Source of the DNA: Candidatus Woesearchaeota archaeon
GTDB taxonomy: Archaea > Nanobdellota > Nanobdellia > SCGC-AAA011-G17 > PNOQ01
DNA: 41,202 bases
Reading direction: 5' to 3'
Assembly (NCBI GenBank): GCA_018302135.1
Contig: JAGWAE010000003.1
Coordinates: 1 to 41,202, forward strand
Under the pieces are notes generated by a model, which was not told the DNA's origin, searched no databases, and saw only the letters and a program-made list of their open reading frames with translations. Below are positions 29,724 to 37,513 of this stretch, in pieces (position 1 is the first letter of the stretch; each line of letters starts with the position of its first letter). The translations under genes were made by a program, and so were the position numbers.

Positions 29724-30508
29724 TTTGTTAACTCCTTTCTTAATTGTTCAGAAGCTTTTTTAGCTAATCCAATGGCACTATCAACTTCTTCCAAACTAAA
29801 ACCAATACTTCCACCTTTTTGCATAGCATGTATTTGTCCATCTTCAGATATTGCAACGCTTAATCTTGCATCAACAGATTCTTCTTCTTGTCTGTTTGTA
29901 TCAACAATCAAACTTTGTCCAATCTTAAAAATAGTACATGTTATTGGTGTTGATTTTATTGGTACTTTTGTTTTAGTAAATTCACCAAATTGAACTTTGT
30001 CTTTTTCTAATTTAGGCAATACTGCAACTCTTAAAGCAGCAATAGCAGCCAAAGCAGCAGCATCAATTAGATTACCATCATCATTTATAGTATAAATATC
30101 CAATAAGATATTCCAAACCAACTCGCCTTCTCTAATACAAAGCTTTTTCAAATCAATCATTCCAGACTCTCTAATTCCTCTATCAACTATTCTTGCTAGT
30201 TCAACAGATTGTGGATCAGGTGGTCCGGGCAAAAACAAAGGAGATGACAATGGTAACAATTCAGAGTTAGTAATTAAATTTCCTTGATCCAATGTATCTG
30301 GATAAGGAGTACCAACATCCATTTTTACTCCAGCTATAACTTCCGTATCTCCAATTTTAACTCTTGCAGAACCTTCTGCTTTGTTGGATACATTATAACT
30401 AATTTCTATTGGTTGTCTGAACTCGTTAAATTGTCTTCCATCTATTCTTGTTTTTTTATTTATCAATAAGTTAATGTAATTATTTGATCTATTACCGTGA
30501 TCGTTCAT
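29720..30508 (-). CDS. rrp42: Exosome subunit Rrp42
   Basis: RNase PH-fold subunit of the archaeal exosome hexamer, non-catalytic but needed for the active site of Rrp41. Length is 262 aa. Marks are KKTRIDGRQFNEFRQ near 18-32, TEVIAGVKMDVGTPYPD, ELARIVDRGIRES and LIDAAALAAIAALR near 140, consistent with Rrp42 including the unused phosphate-binding positions. GGAGGC lies 7 bases before the ATG, and the start overlaps the rrp41 stop by 4 bases. Confidence 0.95.
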   Translation of the reverse strand: MNDHGNRSNNYINLLINKKTRIDGRQFNEFRQPIEISYNVSNKAEGSARVKIGDTEVIAGVKMDVGTPYPDTLDQGNLITNSELLPLSSPLFLPGPPDPQSVELARIVDRGIRESGMIDLKKLCIREGELVWNILLDIYTINDDGNLIDAAALAAIAALRVAVLPKLEKDKVQFGEFTKTKVPIKSTPITCTIFKIGQSLIVDTNRQEEESVDARLSVAISEDGQIHAMQKGGSIGFSLEEVDSAIGLAKKASEQLRKELTK

Positions 30509-31215
30509 TTTAATGCCTCCTTATACTTATCTTTTAAAGCTTTCACTTGAACTTCTTTTATTCCCTCGCAAGCTTTCTTGGCCATTTTTAAAGCTTCTTT
30601 AATTTCTTCTTGAGACATATTTCCATCCATCTGCAATAAAGTAACCTGCCCAGTTCTTGTTCCCATTGCAACAGGTAAATCGGTAGCACCTTCAGGATGA
30701 TCTTCTTCCTCTTTGGTTAAATCTACACAAATTTTATCTGAAATTTTACCAACTGCAACCGAACTAATTAAATCCTTCATTGGTATTCCAGCATCTGCTA
30801 GTGCCAAAGATGCAGCATTAATTCCTGCAGTTCTTGTACCAGCATCTGCTTGTGTTATGTAAACATAAATATCAATTCCTGTGTAAGCAAATTTGCTTAA
30901 ATCTAACACTGGTTCTAATGCATCTACAGTTACCATAGAAATTTCAGTACTTCTTCTACTTGGACCAGGTCTTTTCCTTTCCGTTACTGAAAAACTAAGC
31001 AAATCATAAATACATTTTAATTTACCTTTCTTTGGATCTTGCAAAAAGCTTGGAAATAATTCTCTAGGACCATAAACTGCAGCTATTGCAACAGTCTTTC
31101 CCATTCTAAACATAGCACTTCCAGCTGCTCTTTTTATAATTCCAACTTTGGCTTCCAATTCTCTGACTTCATCAAATTTACGACCATCAAAACGTTTACT
31201 GTATGTCATTTTCAT
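30505..31215 (-). CDS. rrp41: Exosome subunit Rrp41 (catalytic)
   Basis: Phosphorolytic 3'-5' exoribonuclease subunit. Rrp41 signatures are KRFDGRKFDEVRELEAKVG, the phosphate-binding GPSRRSTEIS, AGTRTAGINAASLALADAG and the catalytic Asp in ATDLPVAM. I choose the ATG at 31215 because GGGAG lies about 4-5 bases upstream; ATG 31209 and 31230 are also open. The start region overlaps the rrp4 end at 31196. The next gene, rrp42, overlaps by 4 bases. Length (236-241 aa) is normal. Confidence 0.95.
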   Translation of the reverse strand: MKMTYSKRFDGRKFDEVRELEAKVGIIKRAAGSAMFRMGKTVAIAAVYGPRELFPSFLQDPKKGKLKCIYDLLSFSVTERKRPGPSRRSTEISMVTVDALEPVLDLSKFAYTGIDIYVYITQADAGTRTAGINAASLALADAGIPMKDLISSVAVGKISDKICVDLTKEEEDHPEGATDLPVAMGTRTGQVTLLQMDGNMSQEEIKEALKMAKKACEGIKEVQVKALKDKYKEALK

Positions 31216-31927
31216 TACTCTCCCTTTCATTAATAATTTCTCTAGGTTTCACATTCAGATAAGCGCTAATCTTATCCGTTAATCCTTCAGAATGTGCTTC
31301 ATTTTCAATTTTTCTTATTGTCTCTTCAGATTTTCTTTCATTTTCGGGATCAGTTCCAGCTATCCAAACTAAACCATTTTGACCAACAACAACATTGCAG
31401 CCAGTAGCATCTTTTATCATACTTATCATACTACCTTGCTTTCCAATTATTCTTGGAACTCTTGAAGATTCAACTTCAATTAATCTTCCAGTGCCTAATT
31501 TTCTGCATCCAGGCATTTTTAAGCTTGCATCAATTATTTTTGATGACATAACTTTGATAATTTTAGCAACTACCAAATCACCTGGCGCATAATATTGTGA
31601 TAAATCAGCATCATTAGGTATAAAGTCTCTGCTTCCTTCTTTCAACGAAACATTCATATTAAATGCCCATCCGAAATCAACTCTCCATCCACTAAAACCT
31701 ACATCTGTTACCCTACCAATCACAGTATCATTTTTTTTAGGAATATATTTTCCACCTAATGGAATCACTTTTATTAATCTTCCATCTAAGTTAAATAATC
31801 CTAATTTTGAAGATATTATTTTATCTCCTTCTCTAAATGCTCCTTCGCTAGGCAAATAGTCCATGCCATCTGCCAATTCTTGTCCAGGAACAACAATTTC
31901 TCGTTCTTTTACTAATATATTTACCAT
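31196..31927 (-). CDS. rrp4: Exosome RNA-binding subunit Rrp4
   Basis: Cap protein on the hexameric ring, with an N-terminal domain, S1 domain and KH domain. The S1 region holds DTVIGRVTDVGFSGWRVDFG near 70; the KH region has RVPRIIGKQGSMISMIKDAT near 155. The 243-aa length is typical. GGAG precedes the ATG. The end overlaps rrp41 and the start lies 14 bases after the SBDS stop, all within the pop5-psmA-SBDS-rrp4-rrp41-rrp42-rpoK operon. Confidence 0.94.
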   Translation of the reverse strand: MVNILVKEREIVVPGQELADGMDYLPSEGAFREGDKIISSKLGLFNLDGRLIKVIPLGGKYIPKKNDTVIGRVTDVGFSGWRVDFGWAFNMNVSLKEGSRDFIPNDADLSQYYAPGDLVVAKIIKVMSSKIIDASLKMPGCRKLGTGRLIEVESSRVPRIIGKQGSMISMIKDATGCNVVVGQNGLVWIAGTDPENERKSEETIRKIENEAHSEGLTDKISAYLNVKPREIINERESNENDIQ

Positions 31928-31941
31928 TTTTGTTCTCCTTA

Positions 31942-32637
31942 TTATTTCTTTGAAATCATTTTTGACTCTAATCTACCTTGTGACATTCCATTAAGCTTGT
32001 CAAACAATTCGTTTTGCAAACCTGCAGGAACTTCAACAACAACAGTTAATGAACCATTGTTATTCCAAGTTTCATTCAAAATAGTAGAATAAAGTTTTAT
32101 AACTCCATAAGATCTTCCAGCCACATCAGCAGGAATTGTTAATTGTACTTGTCTTAACTCATAAGCTATAGGAATTATATTATTTATTTTCCTAACAATT
32201 TCCTGTATTTGCTGTTCAGCCGGTTTAAATTCATCAATATTAACTTTGGCTTGAGCCATAGCATTTTCAATTCTTAATGGAGGATGAGGTATATTTGTTT
32301 TAGGATCAACTGCATTTCGAGAAATTAAAGAAATTATCTTTTTCTTTTTATCTTCTCTTAGCTTATTTTTATATTCTGTAGTTAATTGCACTTCTCCTTC
32401 TTTCAAAACAATTTCAGCAACAGTTCTTAAAACATCAGTTCCAAAAATAGCTTTCAAACTAGTTTCAGCTACTCTTTCACCTTTTTTAACATCTTTAAAA
32501 ACATCATCGCTAACAACTGCATCGTCAAAAGTTGCTTTGCCATGTCTAAACTCCATGGCTTTTTCGCAATCTACTAGAATCTCAAAATTTAATCCTTGTT
32601 TTTTCAATCTACAAATAACTGCATCATCTACATTCAT
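31942..32637 (-). CDS. sdo1: SBDS ribosome maturation protein
   Basis: Archaeal Shwachman-Bodian-Diamond protein, linked to release of an anti-association factor from the 60S-type subunit. The 231-aa three-domain protein has MEFRHGKATFDDAV near 30, RNAVDPKTNIPHPPLRIENA near 103-125 and the C-terminal VPAGLQNELFDKLNGMSQGR. GAGG precedes the ATG, and the start overlaps the psmA stop by 4 bases. It sits between psmA and rrp4 as in many archaea. Confidence 0.94.
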   Translation of the reverse strand: MNVDDAVICRLKKQGLNFEILVDCEKAMEFRHGKATFDDAVVSDDVFKDVKKGERVAETSLKAIFGTDVLRTVAEIVLKEGEVQLTTEYKNKLREDKKKKIISLISRNAVDPKTNIPHPPLRIENAMAQAKVNIDEFKPAEQQIQEIVRKINNIIPIAYELRQVQLTIPADVAGRSYGVIKLYSTILNETWNNNGSLTVVVEVPAGLQNELFDKLNGMSQGRLESKMISKK

Positions 32638-33353
32638 TTTGTATATTTCCTCAAGTCTTCCTTAGTTATTTTTTTGAATTTCTTATCAGTCATATTAATT
32701 ATACATCCGTCTAATCTTTCAAGATTGAAATCCTTTCCTAATACTCTTTTCAAAGCACTGATTCCTAATCTCATTCCATCATCTAATGTCATTACATCTT
32801 TGTACTCTTTTTCTAAAATTTCTTTTAGCTCATCTTCAGCTTCACCAATTGCTGTAGCTTTATATTCCCAATAAATTCCAGTTGGATCTGTTAAGAATAA
32901 TCTTGGTCTACTATTTACGCCAGCAATTAACAATGAAACTCCAAAAGGTCTTGCTCCACCATATTGTGTAAACTGTTGTTTTATATTACATATTTCTTTT
33001 ACCAAACTATAGGCATCCATAGTTTCATCATAAGTAACTCTATGTTGTTGTGCCATTACCTGCGCTTTTTCTATTAATATTCTAGCATCAGAAACAATAC
33101 CTGCAGCTACAGCCGCTATATTATCATCAATTTGAAAAACCTTTTCTATTGTAGCACTAACTACTAATTTTTCAATTATTCTTTTATCTGCCAATAATAT
33201 AACTCCATCTTTACAAGTTATTCCTAAAGCAGAAGTTCCTTGTTTTACTGTTTTTTTAGCATATTCTACTTGTAATAATCTTCCATCTGGGCTAAACATT
33301 GTACTTGCCCTATCGTAACCCATCATTTGATGAGATAATTCACCTTGTTGCAT
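32634..33353 (-). CDS. psmA: Proteasome alpha subunit
   Basis: Alpha-ring subunit of the 20S proteasome. N-terminal MMGYDRASTMFSPDGRLLQVEYA and KQGTSALGITCKDGVILLADKR are characteristic of alpha subunits, without the catalytic Thr of beta subunits. Length is 239 aa. GGAGG stands 9 bases before the ATG at 33353, supporting that start. The gene overlaps pop5 by 14 bases. No beta subunit gene is in the window. Confidence 0.95.
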   Translation of the reverse strand: MQQGELSHQMMGYDRASTMFSPDGRLLQVEYAKKTVKQGTSALGITCKDGVILLADKRIIEKLVVSATIEKVFQIDDNIAAVAAGIVSDARILIEKAQVMAQQHRVTYDETMDAYSLVKEICNIKQQFTQYGGARPFGVSLLIAGVNSRPRLFLTDPTGIYWEYKATAIGEAEDELKEILEKEYKDVMTLDDGMRLGISALKRVLGKDFNLERLDGCIINMTDKKFKKITKEDLRKYTK

Positions 33354-33687
33354 TTTTAATTTCCTCCTTTTTGATAAACTTTTGTTTTGCTTTATTCAAT
33401 GTACCAGAAACACCAATAACATTAAAAATTACATTTCCTTTTATCAAGCTCAAAGCCATTTTTACTTCATTTAAATATTTAGGATTTGCTTTTATAATCC
33501 CTTTGTTTTTTACCCAGCAATCACTTATTACTGAAAAACCAGACCTAGCTATTCCGAATTCTCCTAAAAACTTAAGACATTCACTTTCCACAGTAGATTG
33601 AGCTCTAGCTCTATCAAACTTTTCAGCAATTACTTCAAATACTATATAACGTTTTTTTTCTTTTAACGCTGGTAACAAAGGTTTCAT
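33340..33687 (-). CDS. rnp2: RNase P protein component 2 (Pop5)
   Basis: Protein subunit of archaeal RNase P, which matures tRNA 5' ends. The 115-aa product starts with LPALKEKKRYIVFEVIAEK and has an alpha/beta Pop5 core with ECLKFLGEFGIARSGFSVI and IIKANPKYLNEVKMALSLIK. It is the first gene of the exosome superoperon, as seen in many archaea with Rpp14 (absent here) beside it. The probable TATA element (33748-33758) lies within the last codons of the upstream gene. Confidence 0.9.
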   Translation of the reverse strand: MKPLLPALKEKKRYIVFEVIAEKFDRARAQSTVESECLKFLGEFGIARSGFSVISDCWVKNKGIIKANPKYLNEVKMALSLIKGNVIFNVIGVSGTLNKAKQKFIKKEEIKNATR

Positions 33688-33747
33688 ATTACAACCTTGA
33701 GAAGACTAACGCCTTTCTCTTTCATTCAAAAAAAGTTAGAGCTAAGT

Positions 33748-33758
33748 TTATTTATAAA
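33748..33758 (-). promoter_or_regulatory. TATA box of the exosome superoperon
   Basis: Minus-strand AGAAAGGTTTATAAATAA contains TTTATAAAT about 61-71 bases before the pop5 ATG, which would give a leader near 35-40 bases. It coincides with the last codons and stop of the 33748-34446 gene. Confidence 0.5.
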
Positions 33759-34446
33759 CCTTTCTACTTCTAGAATTAGCCCACCTTTGAGCAAAACCAG
33801 GAATTTCTGAACAACCAAGAACACCTAATCTATAATCCATATTAGTAGGTTTGTCATCAGGCCCTATAGATCTACAATTAAGAACATTTACAGGATAAGA
33901 TCTAAATCTAACCACTTTCCCAGATTCAGGAGGAACAAAATAAATATTTTTACCTCTTTCATATTTTTGAACTTCAGACATTTTAGTCGGAAATCCTTGT
34001 TCGTTTAATGAGTCCAAATCAGCAAAACAAATTTGATCTAAACATTCTTCCAATAATTCAACATTTTTAGCAACTACTGTTCCACATTCAAATCTATGTT
34101 CAGACTTAACTTGTAAACCCATAAAACCATCTTCATTAGGTTCAAAGTAAGCATCTAAAAAAGTATCACTCCCACCATTATTACCAATCACGAAATAATC
34201 ATATAAATTTCTAACTCTTTTACCATATAATTTAGAGTTTTCAAAATTATCACTAGGTCGAAGCTCAAAGTTTCCATTATAAGCTTCAATCATATTAAGA
34301 AAATGTCTTGTAAATACTGGGACAACTGGCATAACTAATCTATATCTATCTAGATGATGAGGTTCATCTATCCATTTTCTACGCAATCCCATCTCTCTCT
34401 GAGTTATACCCATTCCATATTGTGGTACTAAAATTGAATTTGACAT
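33748..34446 (-). CDS. Unassigned 232-aa protein upstream of the exosome operon
   Basis: No family recognised. Starts at ATG 34446; a longer frame uses TTG 34455. Soluble, mixed fold, with an HHLDRYRLVMPVVPVFTRHF stretch near 30-50, GNNGGSDTFLDAYF near 90, and two C-terminal Cys. The last codons (AGA AAG GTT TAT AAA TAA) carry a TATA-like element for the downstream operon. TATA-like TTTTTAAATAG (34467-34477) lies about 25 bases before its own start. It could be coregulated with the exosome by proximity only. Confidence 0.65.
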   Translation of the reverse strand: MSNSILVPQYGMGITQREMGLRRKWIDEPHHLDRYRLVMPVVPVFTRHFLNMIEAYNGNFELRPSDNFENSKLYGKRVRNLYDYFVIGNNGGSDTFLDAYFEPNEDGFMGLQVKSEHRFECGTVVAKNVELLEECLDQICFADLDSLNEQGFPTKMSEVQKYERGKNIYFVPPESGKVVRFRSYPVNVLNCRSIGPDDKPTNMDYRLGVLGCSEIPGFAQRWANSRSRKVYK

Positions 34447-34495
34447 TTCACACAAAAATATTGATCTATTTAAAAAGGTTACGAATATCGATAAA

Positions 34496-34504
34496 TTTAT
34501 AAAA
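34496..34504 (+). promoter_or_regulatory. TATA box of the 34527 gene
   Basis: TTTATAAAA is 23-31 bases before the GTG at 34527, the usual leaderless distance. Confidence 0.5.
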
Positions 34505-34526
34505 TAAAAGATAAAATTAATATAAG

Positions 34527-34859
34527 GTGATAAAAATAAAATTTAATGTTTTACTCGGTTTATTATTAACCTTAGCAATAGTTTCAATAATAGTATCTAA
34601 CTACCCAAATTCTATATCTATTAAACAAACAAATTCTCAACAATTTTCCCCACAAAAAGAATTAAATAAATTAGATACTAATGTAGGATTGCTACATTAT
34701 AGCTGTTCAAACACTTGCTGGGAAAATGATAGATGCCAAAAATCAGAATCATTCCAAGGCGTAAATAAAAATTATTATTGTATTTGCTCAGAATGTGAAA
34801 CAACCGAAAAATGTATTTTATCTTCCAACGAAAGAAATAATTTTGTTTGGAACTGTTAA
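34527..34859 (+). CDS. Secreted or membrane-anchored Cys-rich protein with GTG start
   Basis: The only in-frame start is GTG 34527 (a TATA element at 34496-34504 supports it). Residues about 8-26 form a hydrophobic signal-anchor (VLLGLLLTLAIVSIIVS), followed by a Gln/Lys/Ser-rich stretch and a Cys-rich end: SCSNTCWENDRCQKS, YCICSECETTEKC and a final WNC. That is nine Cys in about 55 residues, typical of a disulfide-stabilised outer domain. No family recognised. It converges with the next gene with no spacer. Confidence 0.65.
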   Translation: MIKIKFNVLLGLLLTLAIVSIIVSNYPNSISIKQTNSQQFSPQKELNKLDTNVGLLHYSCSNTCWENDRCQKSESFQGVNKNYYCICSECETTEKCILSSNERNNFVWNC

Positions 34860-35264
34860 TTATTTAGATTTCTTCTTTACTACTTTTTTCTTATCTACTT
34901 TTTTAGCAACAGGTTTTTTCTTAGTTTCAGAGAAAACCTCCCATATTGGATAAGTTTTTCTTGTGTATGGGGAGCTTTTCCATATTTTGACTATTCTTCC
35001 ATCTCTAACATCAAATCTACATAAAGTATAATACACTGGTTGATTCATATAACCGCCTTCTTTTATAACAAATTGTAAATCATAACTGCCACTACTCCAG
35101 TTACCTGTATATTGATGCATAAATTTTTTAAAAACCTTAGGATCTTCACAATCCTTCTTTTTCAAAGCTATAAATTTATTCTTATGATAAGGTGCCTTGT
35201 AAGCATCTCTTATCTTCAAAACAAGCATTGCCCTTGTGAAATTAACTTTTATCTGTTCTTCCAT
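34860..35264 (-). CDS. Unassigned 134-aa protein with Lys-rich tail
   Basis: No family recognised. The first 110 residues look like a compact mixed fold, with FTRAMLVLKIRDAYKAPYHK near 9-28 and WSSGSYDLQFVIKEGGY near 55-75. The last about 20 residues are almost all Lys with Val (KKKPVAKKVDKKKVVKKK), suggesting a nucleic-acid or ribosome-binding tail. A TATA element GTATATAAAC (35300-35309) lies about 36-45 bases before the ATG. Confidence 0.6.
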   Translation of the reverse strand: MEEQIKVNFTRAMLVLKIRDAYKAPYHKNKFIALKKKDCEDPKVFKKFMHQYTGNWSSGSYDLQFVIKEGGYMNQPVYYTLCRFDVRDGRIVKIWKSSPYTRKTYPIWEVFSETKKKPVAKKVDKKKVVKKKSK

Positions 35265-35313
35265 TTTACTACTTTAGTCTAGTATATTCTACAACCCATG
35301 TATATAAACTTTT

Positions 35314-35805
35314 CTAAGAATTCAAGACCCTTTCAAACGTTTTCAAACAATCAGAACTTCTTAATTCATATTTTTTCTTGGCAAAACTAGAAAAAACCAT
35401 TTTAACTCTATATTTTTTACACAGTTTATAATTTTGTCTCATTCTACCCAAAATTTTAGCTCTTTCTCTACCTTCACTATTTAAAATATTAGAAAAGTTA
35501 AAACCTATAGCAACATCATTTTTTCTTGCCAACTCACAAAGTACATGATTTAATCCAGACCTTCTAAAAAACAAAGAATCTTTCTGATTATTTCTCTCAG
35601 GATTTAACAAAATATCTACACTTTTATTTTCAACTGCAGCCCTGTTAATATTTTCATCTCCGCCATTAATAATAACTAATCCTTTATTTTTTTGGATTTC
35701 ATTTCTTAACTTAACTAAAGGAACATCAATTATACTAATTAGCTCAGTCTCAATCTTTAATTGTTTTTCAATTTCCTCATCCTGTACAAAAACTAATTGT
35801 TTCAT
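35314..35805 (-). CDS. rnp3: RNase P protein component 3 (Rpp30)
   Basis: TIM-barrel-like protein subunit of archaeal RNase P. GLVIINGGDENINRAAVE, SVDILLNPERNNQKD and SGLNHVLCELARKNDVAIGF are clear Rpp30 marks; the end has SSFAKKKYELRSSDCL. At 163 aa it is shorter than the usual 200-plus, lacking the N-terminal strand with the usual YDLHVH-like start and some C-terminal part. It shares an operon with AK6: 15 bases separate them. Confidence 0.88.
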   Translation of the reverse strand: MKQLVFVQDEEIEKQLKIETELISIIDVPLVKLRNEIQKNKGLVIINGGDENINRAAVENKSVDILLNPERNNQKDSLFFRRSGLNHVLCELARKNDVAIGFNFSNILNSEGRERAKILGRMRQNYKLCKKYRVKMVFSSFAKKKYELRSSDCLKTFERVLNS

Positions 35806-35820
35806 AACAAAATATCAAAA

Positions 35821-36300
35821 CTAAGAATTAATAAAACTAACGATTTGTTTAATATCATATCCTTTAGTTGTGTTTAAAACAAATAAATTGTGTTTCATTT
35901 CTTTACTCTCAATTACACATGTATCAAATATTTCAGCTTCTAAATTATCTTTTATTTTTTGAGCTGAATACTTCCTTTTCTTTAATCTTTCACGTAACAC
36001 AGAAATATCACAACTAGTTACAATACATAAATCAACATATCTCTTTGGTAAATAGTGACTTAGATGCGAATCAATAATTAAATTTTTCTTACTTTTTTTT
36101 ATTATTTCAATTAAAAACTTATTTAATTTTTTAACATCAACAATTTCACATTTATTTTTTTTATCATAATCATTAGATAATTTATTTTCTTTGATTAATT
36201 TAGTAACATCCAAATATTCAAATTTCAAAATTTTGCTCAACTTTTTAGCTAGCCTAGTCTTCCCAGTTCCAACACAACCACTTACTACTATTACTTTCAT
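35821..36300 (-). CDS. AK6/Fap7-type adenylate kinase-like NTPase
   Basis: Small P-loop NTPase of the AK6 (hCINAP/Fap7) family, known for roles in small-subunit assembly besides NMP kinase activity. P-loop is SGCVGTGKT near 8-16, DSHLSHYLP near 88 and RERLKKRKY near 114. The start ATG at 36300 is preferred to the upstream TTG. It is 15 bases ahead of rpp30, suggesting a joint RNA maturation transcript. TATA-like GTTTAAAAAACT (36321-36332) precedes it. Confidence 0.88.
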   Translation of the reverse strand: MKVIVVSGCVGTGKTRLAKKLSKILKFEYLDVTKLIKENKLSNDYDKKNKCEIVDVKKLNKFLIEIIKKSKKNLIIDSHLSHYLPKRYVDLCIVTSCDISVLRERLKKRKYSAQKIKDNLEAEIFDTCVIESKEMKHNLFVLNTTKGYDIKQIVSFINS

Positions 36301-36334
36301 AATCAAAAAGAATAAACTAAGTTTAAAAAACTAA

Positions 36335-36769
36335 TTATTTATACATATGAGCATTTGACAATATTTCATTAAGAACATGAGAGTCCTGAACATGACGAGA
36401 AACGGTTGAAATCATAAGTATAACTGCCCAAGGATCTTCAGAAACTGCTAATTGTTGAACATGTGAAAGCGTATAATGTTTAGGACCAGTTATATTTCTG
36501 ACCTCAGTCCAAAAAGCCTGATAATCTGGACCATTTTTGCTGATATCTGCCTGTCTCATACCAACATCATGAAACACTTGAGCAGACGGATGATCAGACA
36601 AAAAATCATCGATGGAAGGAGCATCAACTTTCAAAATATACTCCAAATAAGCAACACCTATTCTATCTTTTTGTTCTGAATTTAAAATTACACTCTGAAA
36701 ATCCCACAAAGATTGATAAAGAATAACGGATACCTCGCCCAATTGATAATGATCTCTTTTAGAAGTCAT
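36335..36769 (-). CDS. Unassigned 144-aa protein
   Basis: No family recognised. Soluble, mostly helical, no Cys and one weak hydrophobic stretch (WAVILMISTV) that is not long enough for a membrane helix. Notable are many His and Gln residues (HVQQLAVSEDPW, VSRHVQDSHVL). A TATA element ATTTATAAATT (36790-36800) lies 21-31 bases before the start, so it has its own transcript. It lies between AK6 and UMP kinase with no other evident tie. Confidence 0.6.
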   Translation of the reverse strand: MTSKRDHYQLGEVSVILYQSLWDFQSVILNSEQKDRIGVAYLEYILKVDAPSIDDFLSDHPSAQVFHDVGMRQADISKNGPDYQAFWTEVRNITGPKHYTLSHVQQLAVSEDPWAVILMISTVSRHVQDSHVLNEILSNAHMYK

Positions 36770-36789
36770 ATCTCAGTGGAATTAGTCAG

Positions 36790-36800
36790 AATTTATAAAT
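36790..36800 (-). promoter_or_regulatory. TATA box of the 36335-36769 gene
   Basis: ATTTATAAATT is palindromic at the core and is placed 21-31 bases before the ATG. It also lies directly after the UMP kinase stop. Confidence 0.5.
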
Positions 36801-37478
36801 TTAACTAATCGTAGTTCCAACAAATTTTTTATCTTTTAAAACTTTCTTAAAATTCTTTAAATTTTTATTAATAATATAAGTTTTAATTCTAGCTCCATTA
36901 ATTATTTTAGCAGCAGACTGATCTAAAACAAAATGTTGTCCAGCTTTAAATTTAATTTTATCAATCTTAATAATAAAATCTTTAAAGCTTATAGCAGAAA
37001 TAAATTTAGCATCTTTATGAGTTCTAGGATCATTAGTATATAATCCATCAACATTAGTCACATTAACAAAAAAATCAGCTTTTATTAAAGCTGCAACTTC
37101 AGCAGCATTTCCATCTGAAGTCATGTTAGCACGCTCACCCAGAGCACCACAAATAACCAAATTATGAATTTTTAATAACTTTTTAACATCATTCAAACTT
37201 TCAGGAATATCATGTTTAATATCAAAAACACCACTAACTAACCTAGCATTTAATCTTGTGGCTGCAATACCAACAATACTTAATAATTTATCATCTTTAA
37301 CTATATGTTTCAATGAATCAATATATTGTCTAGCAGTTTTTCCACCACCACAAACTATCACAACTTTGTTCTTTTTGCTAAACTTCTTTATTAACTTAGA
37401 AAACTTCTTTAAATATTGATAATCGACCTTATCAGGAACAATAATAGACCCACCTAAACTAATCACAACTTTTTTCAT
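36801..37478 (-). CDS. pyrH: Archaeal UMP kinase
   Basis: Phosphorylates UMP to UDP, the entry to pyrimidine nucleotides. The amino-acid-kinase fold is shown by SLGGSIIVPDKVDYQYLKKF near 7-26, VVIVCGGGKTARQYIDS near 38-54, and NVTNVDGLYTNDPRTHKDAKF near 138-158. Length (225 aa) fits the archaeal PyrH type. It is transcribed leftwards, separated from the dCTP deaminase gene by 35 bases, with a TATA-like ATTTTTAAAC (37499-37508) about 21-30 bases before the ATG. Confidence 0.94.
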   Translation of the reverse strand: MKKVVISLGGSIIVPDKVDYQYLKKFSKLIKKFSKKNKVVIVCGGGKTARQYIDSLKHIVKDDKLLSIVGIAATRLNARLVSGVFDIKHDIPESLNDVKKLLKIHNLVICGALGERANMTSDGNAAEVAALIKADFFVNVTNVDGLYTNDPRTHKDAKFISAISFKDFIIKIDKIKFKAGQHFVLDQSAAKIINGARIKTYIINKNLKNFKKVLKDKKFVGTTIS

Positions 37479-37513
37479 AACTAATTTTTAATTTGTTAAT
37501 TTTTAAACTTTAC

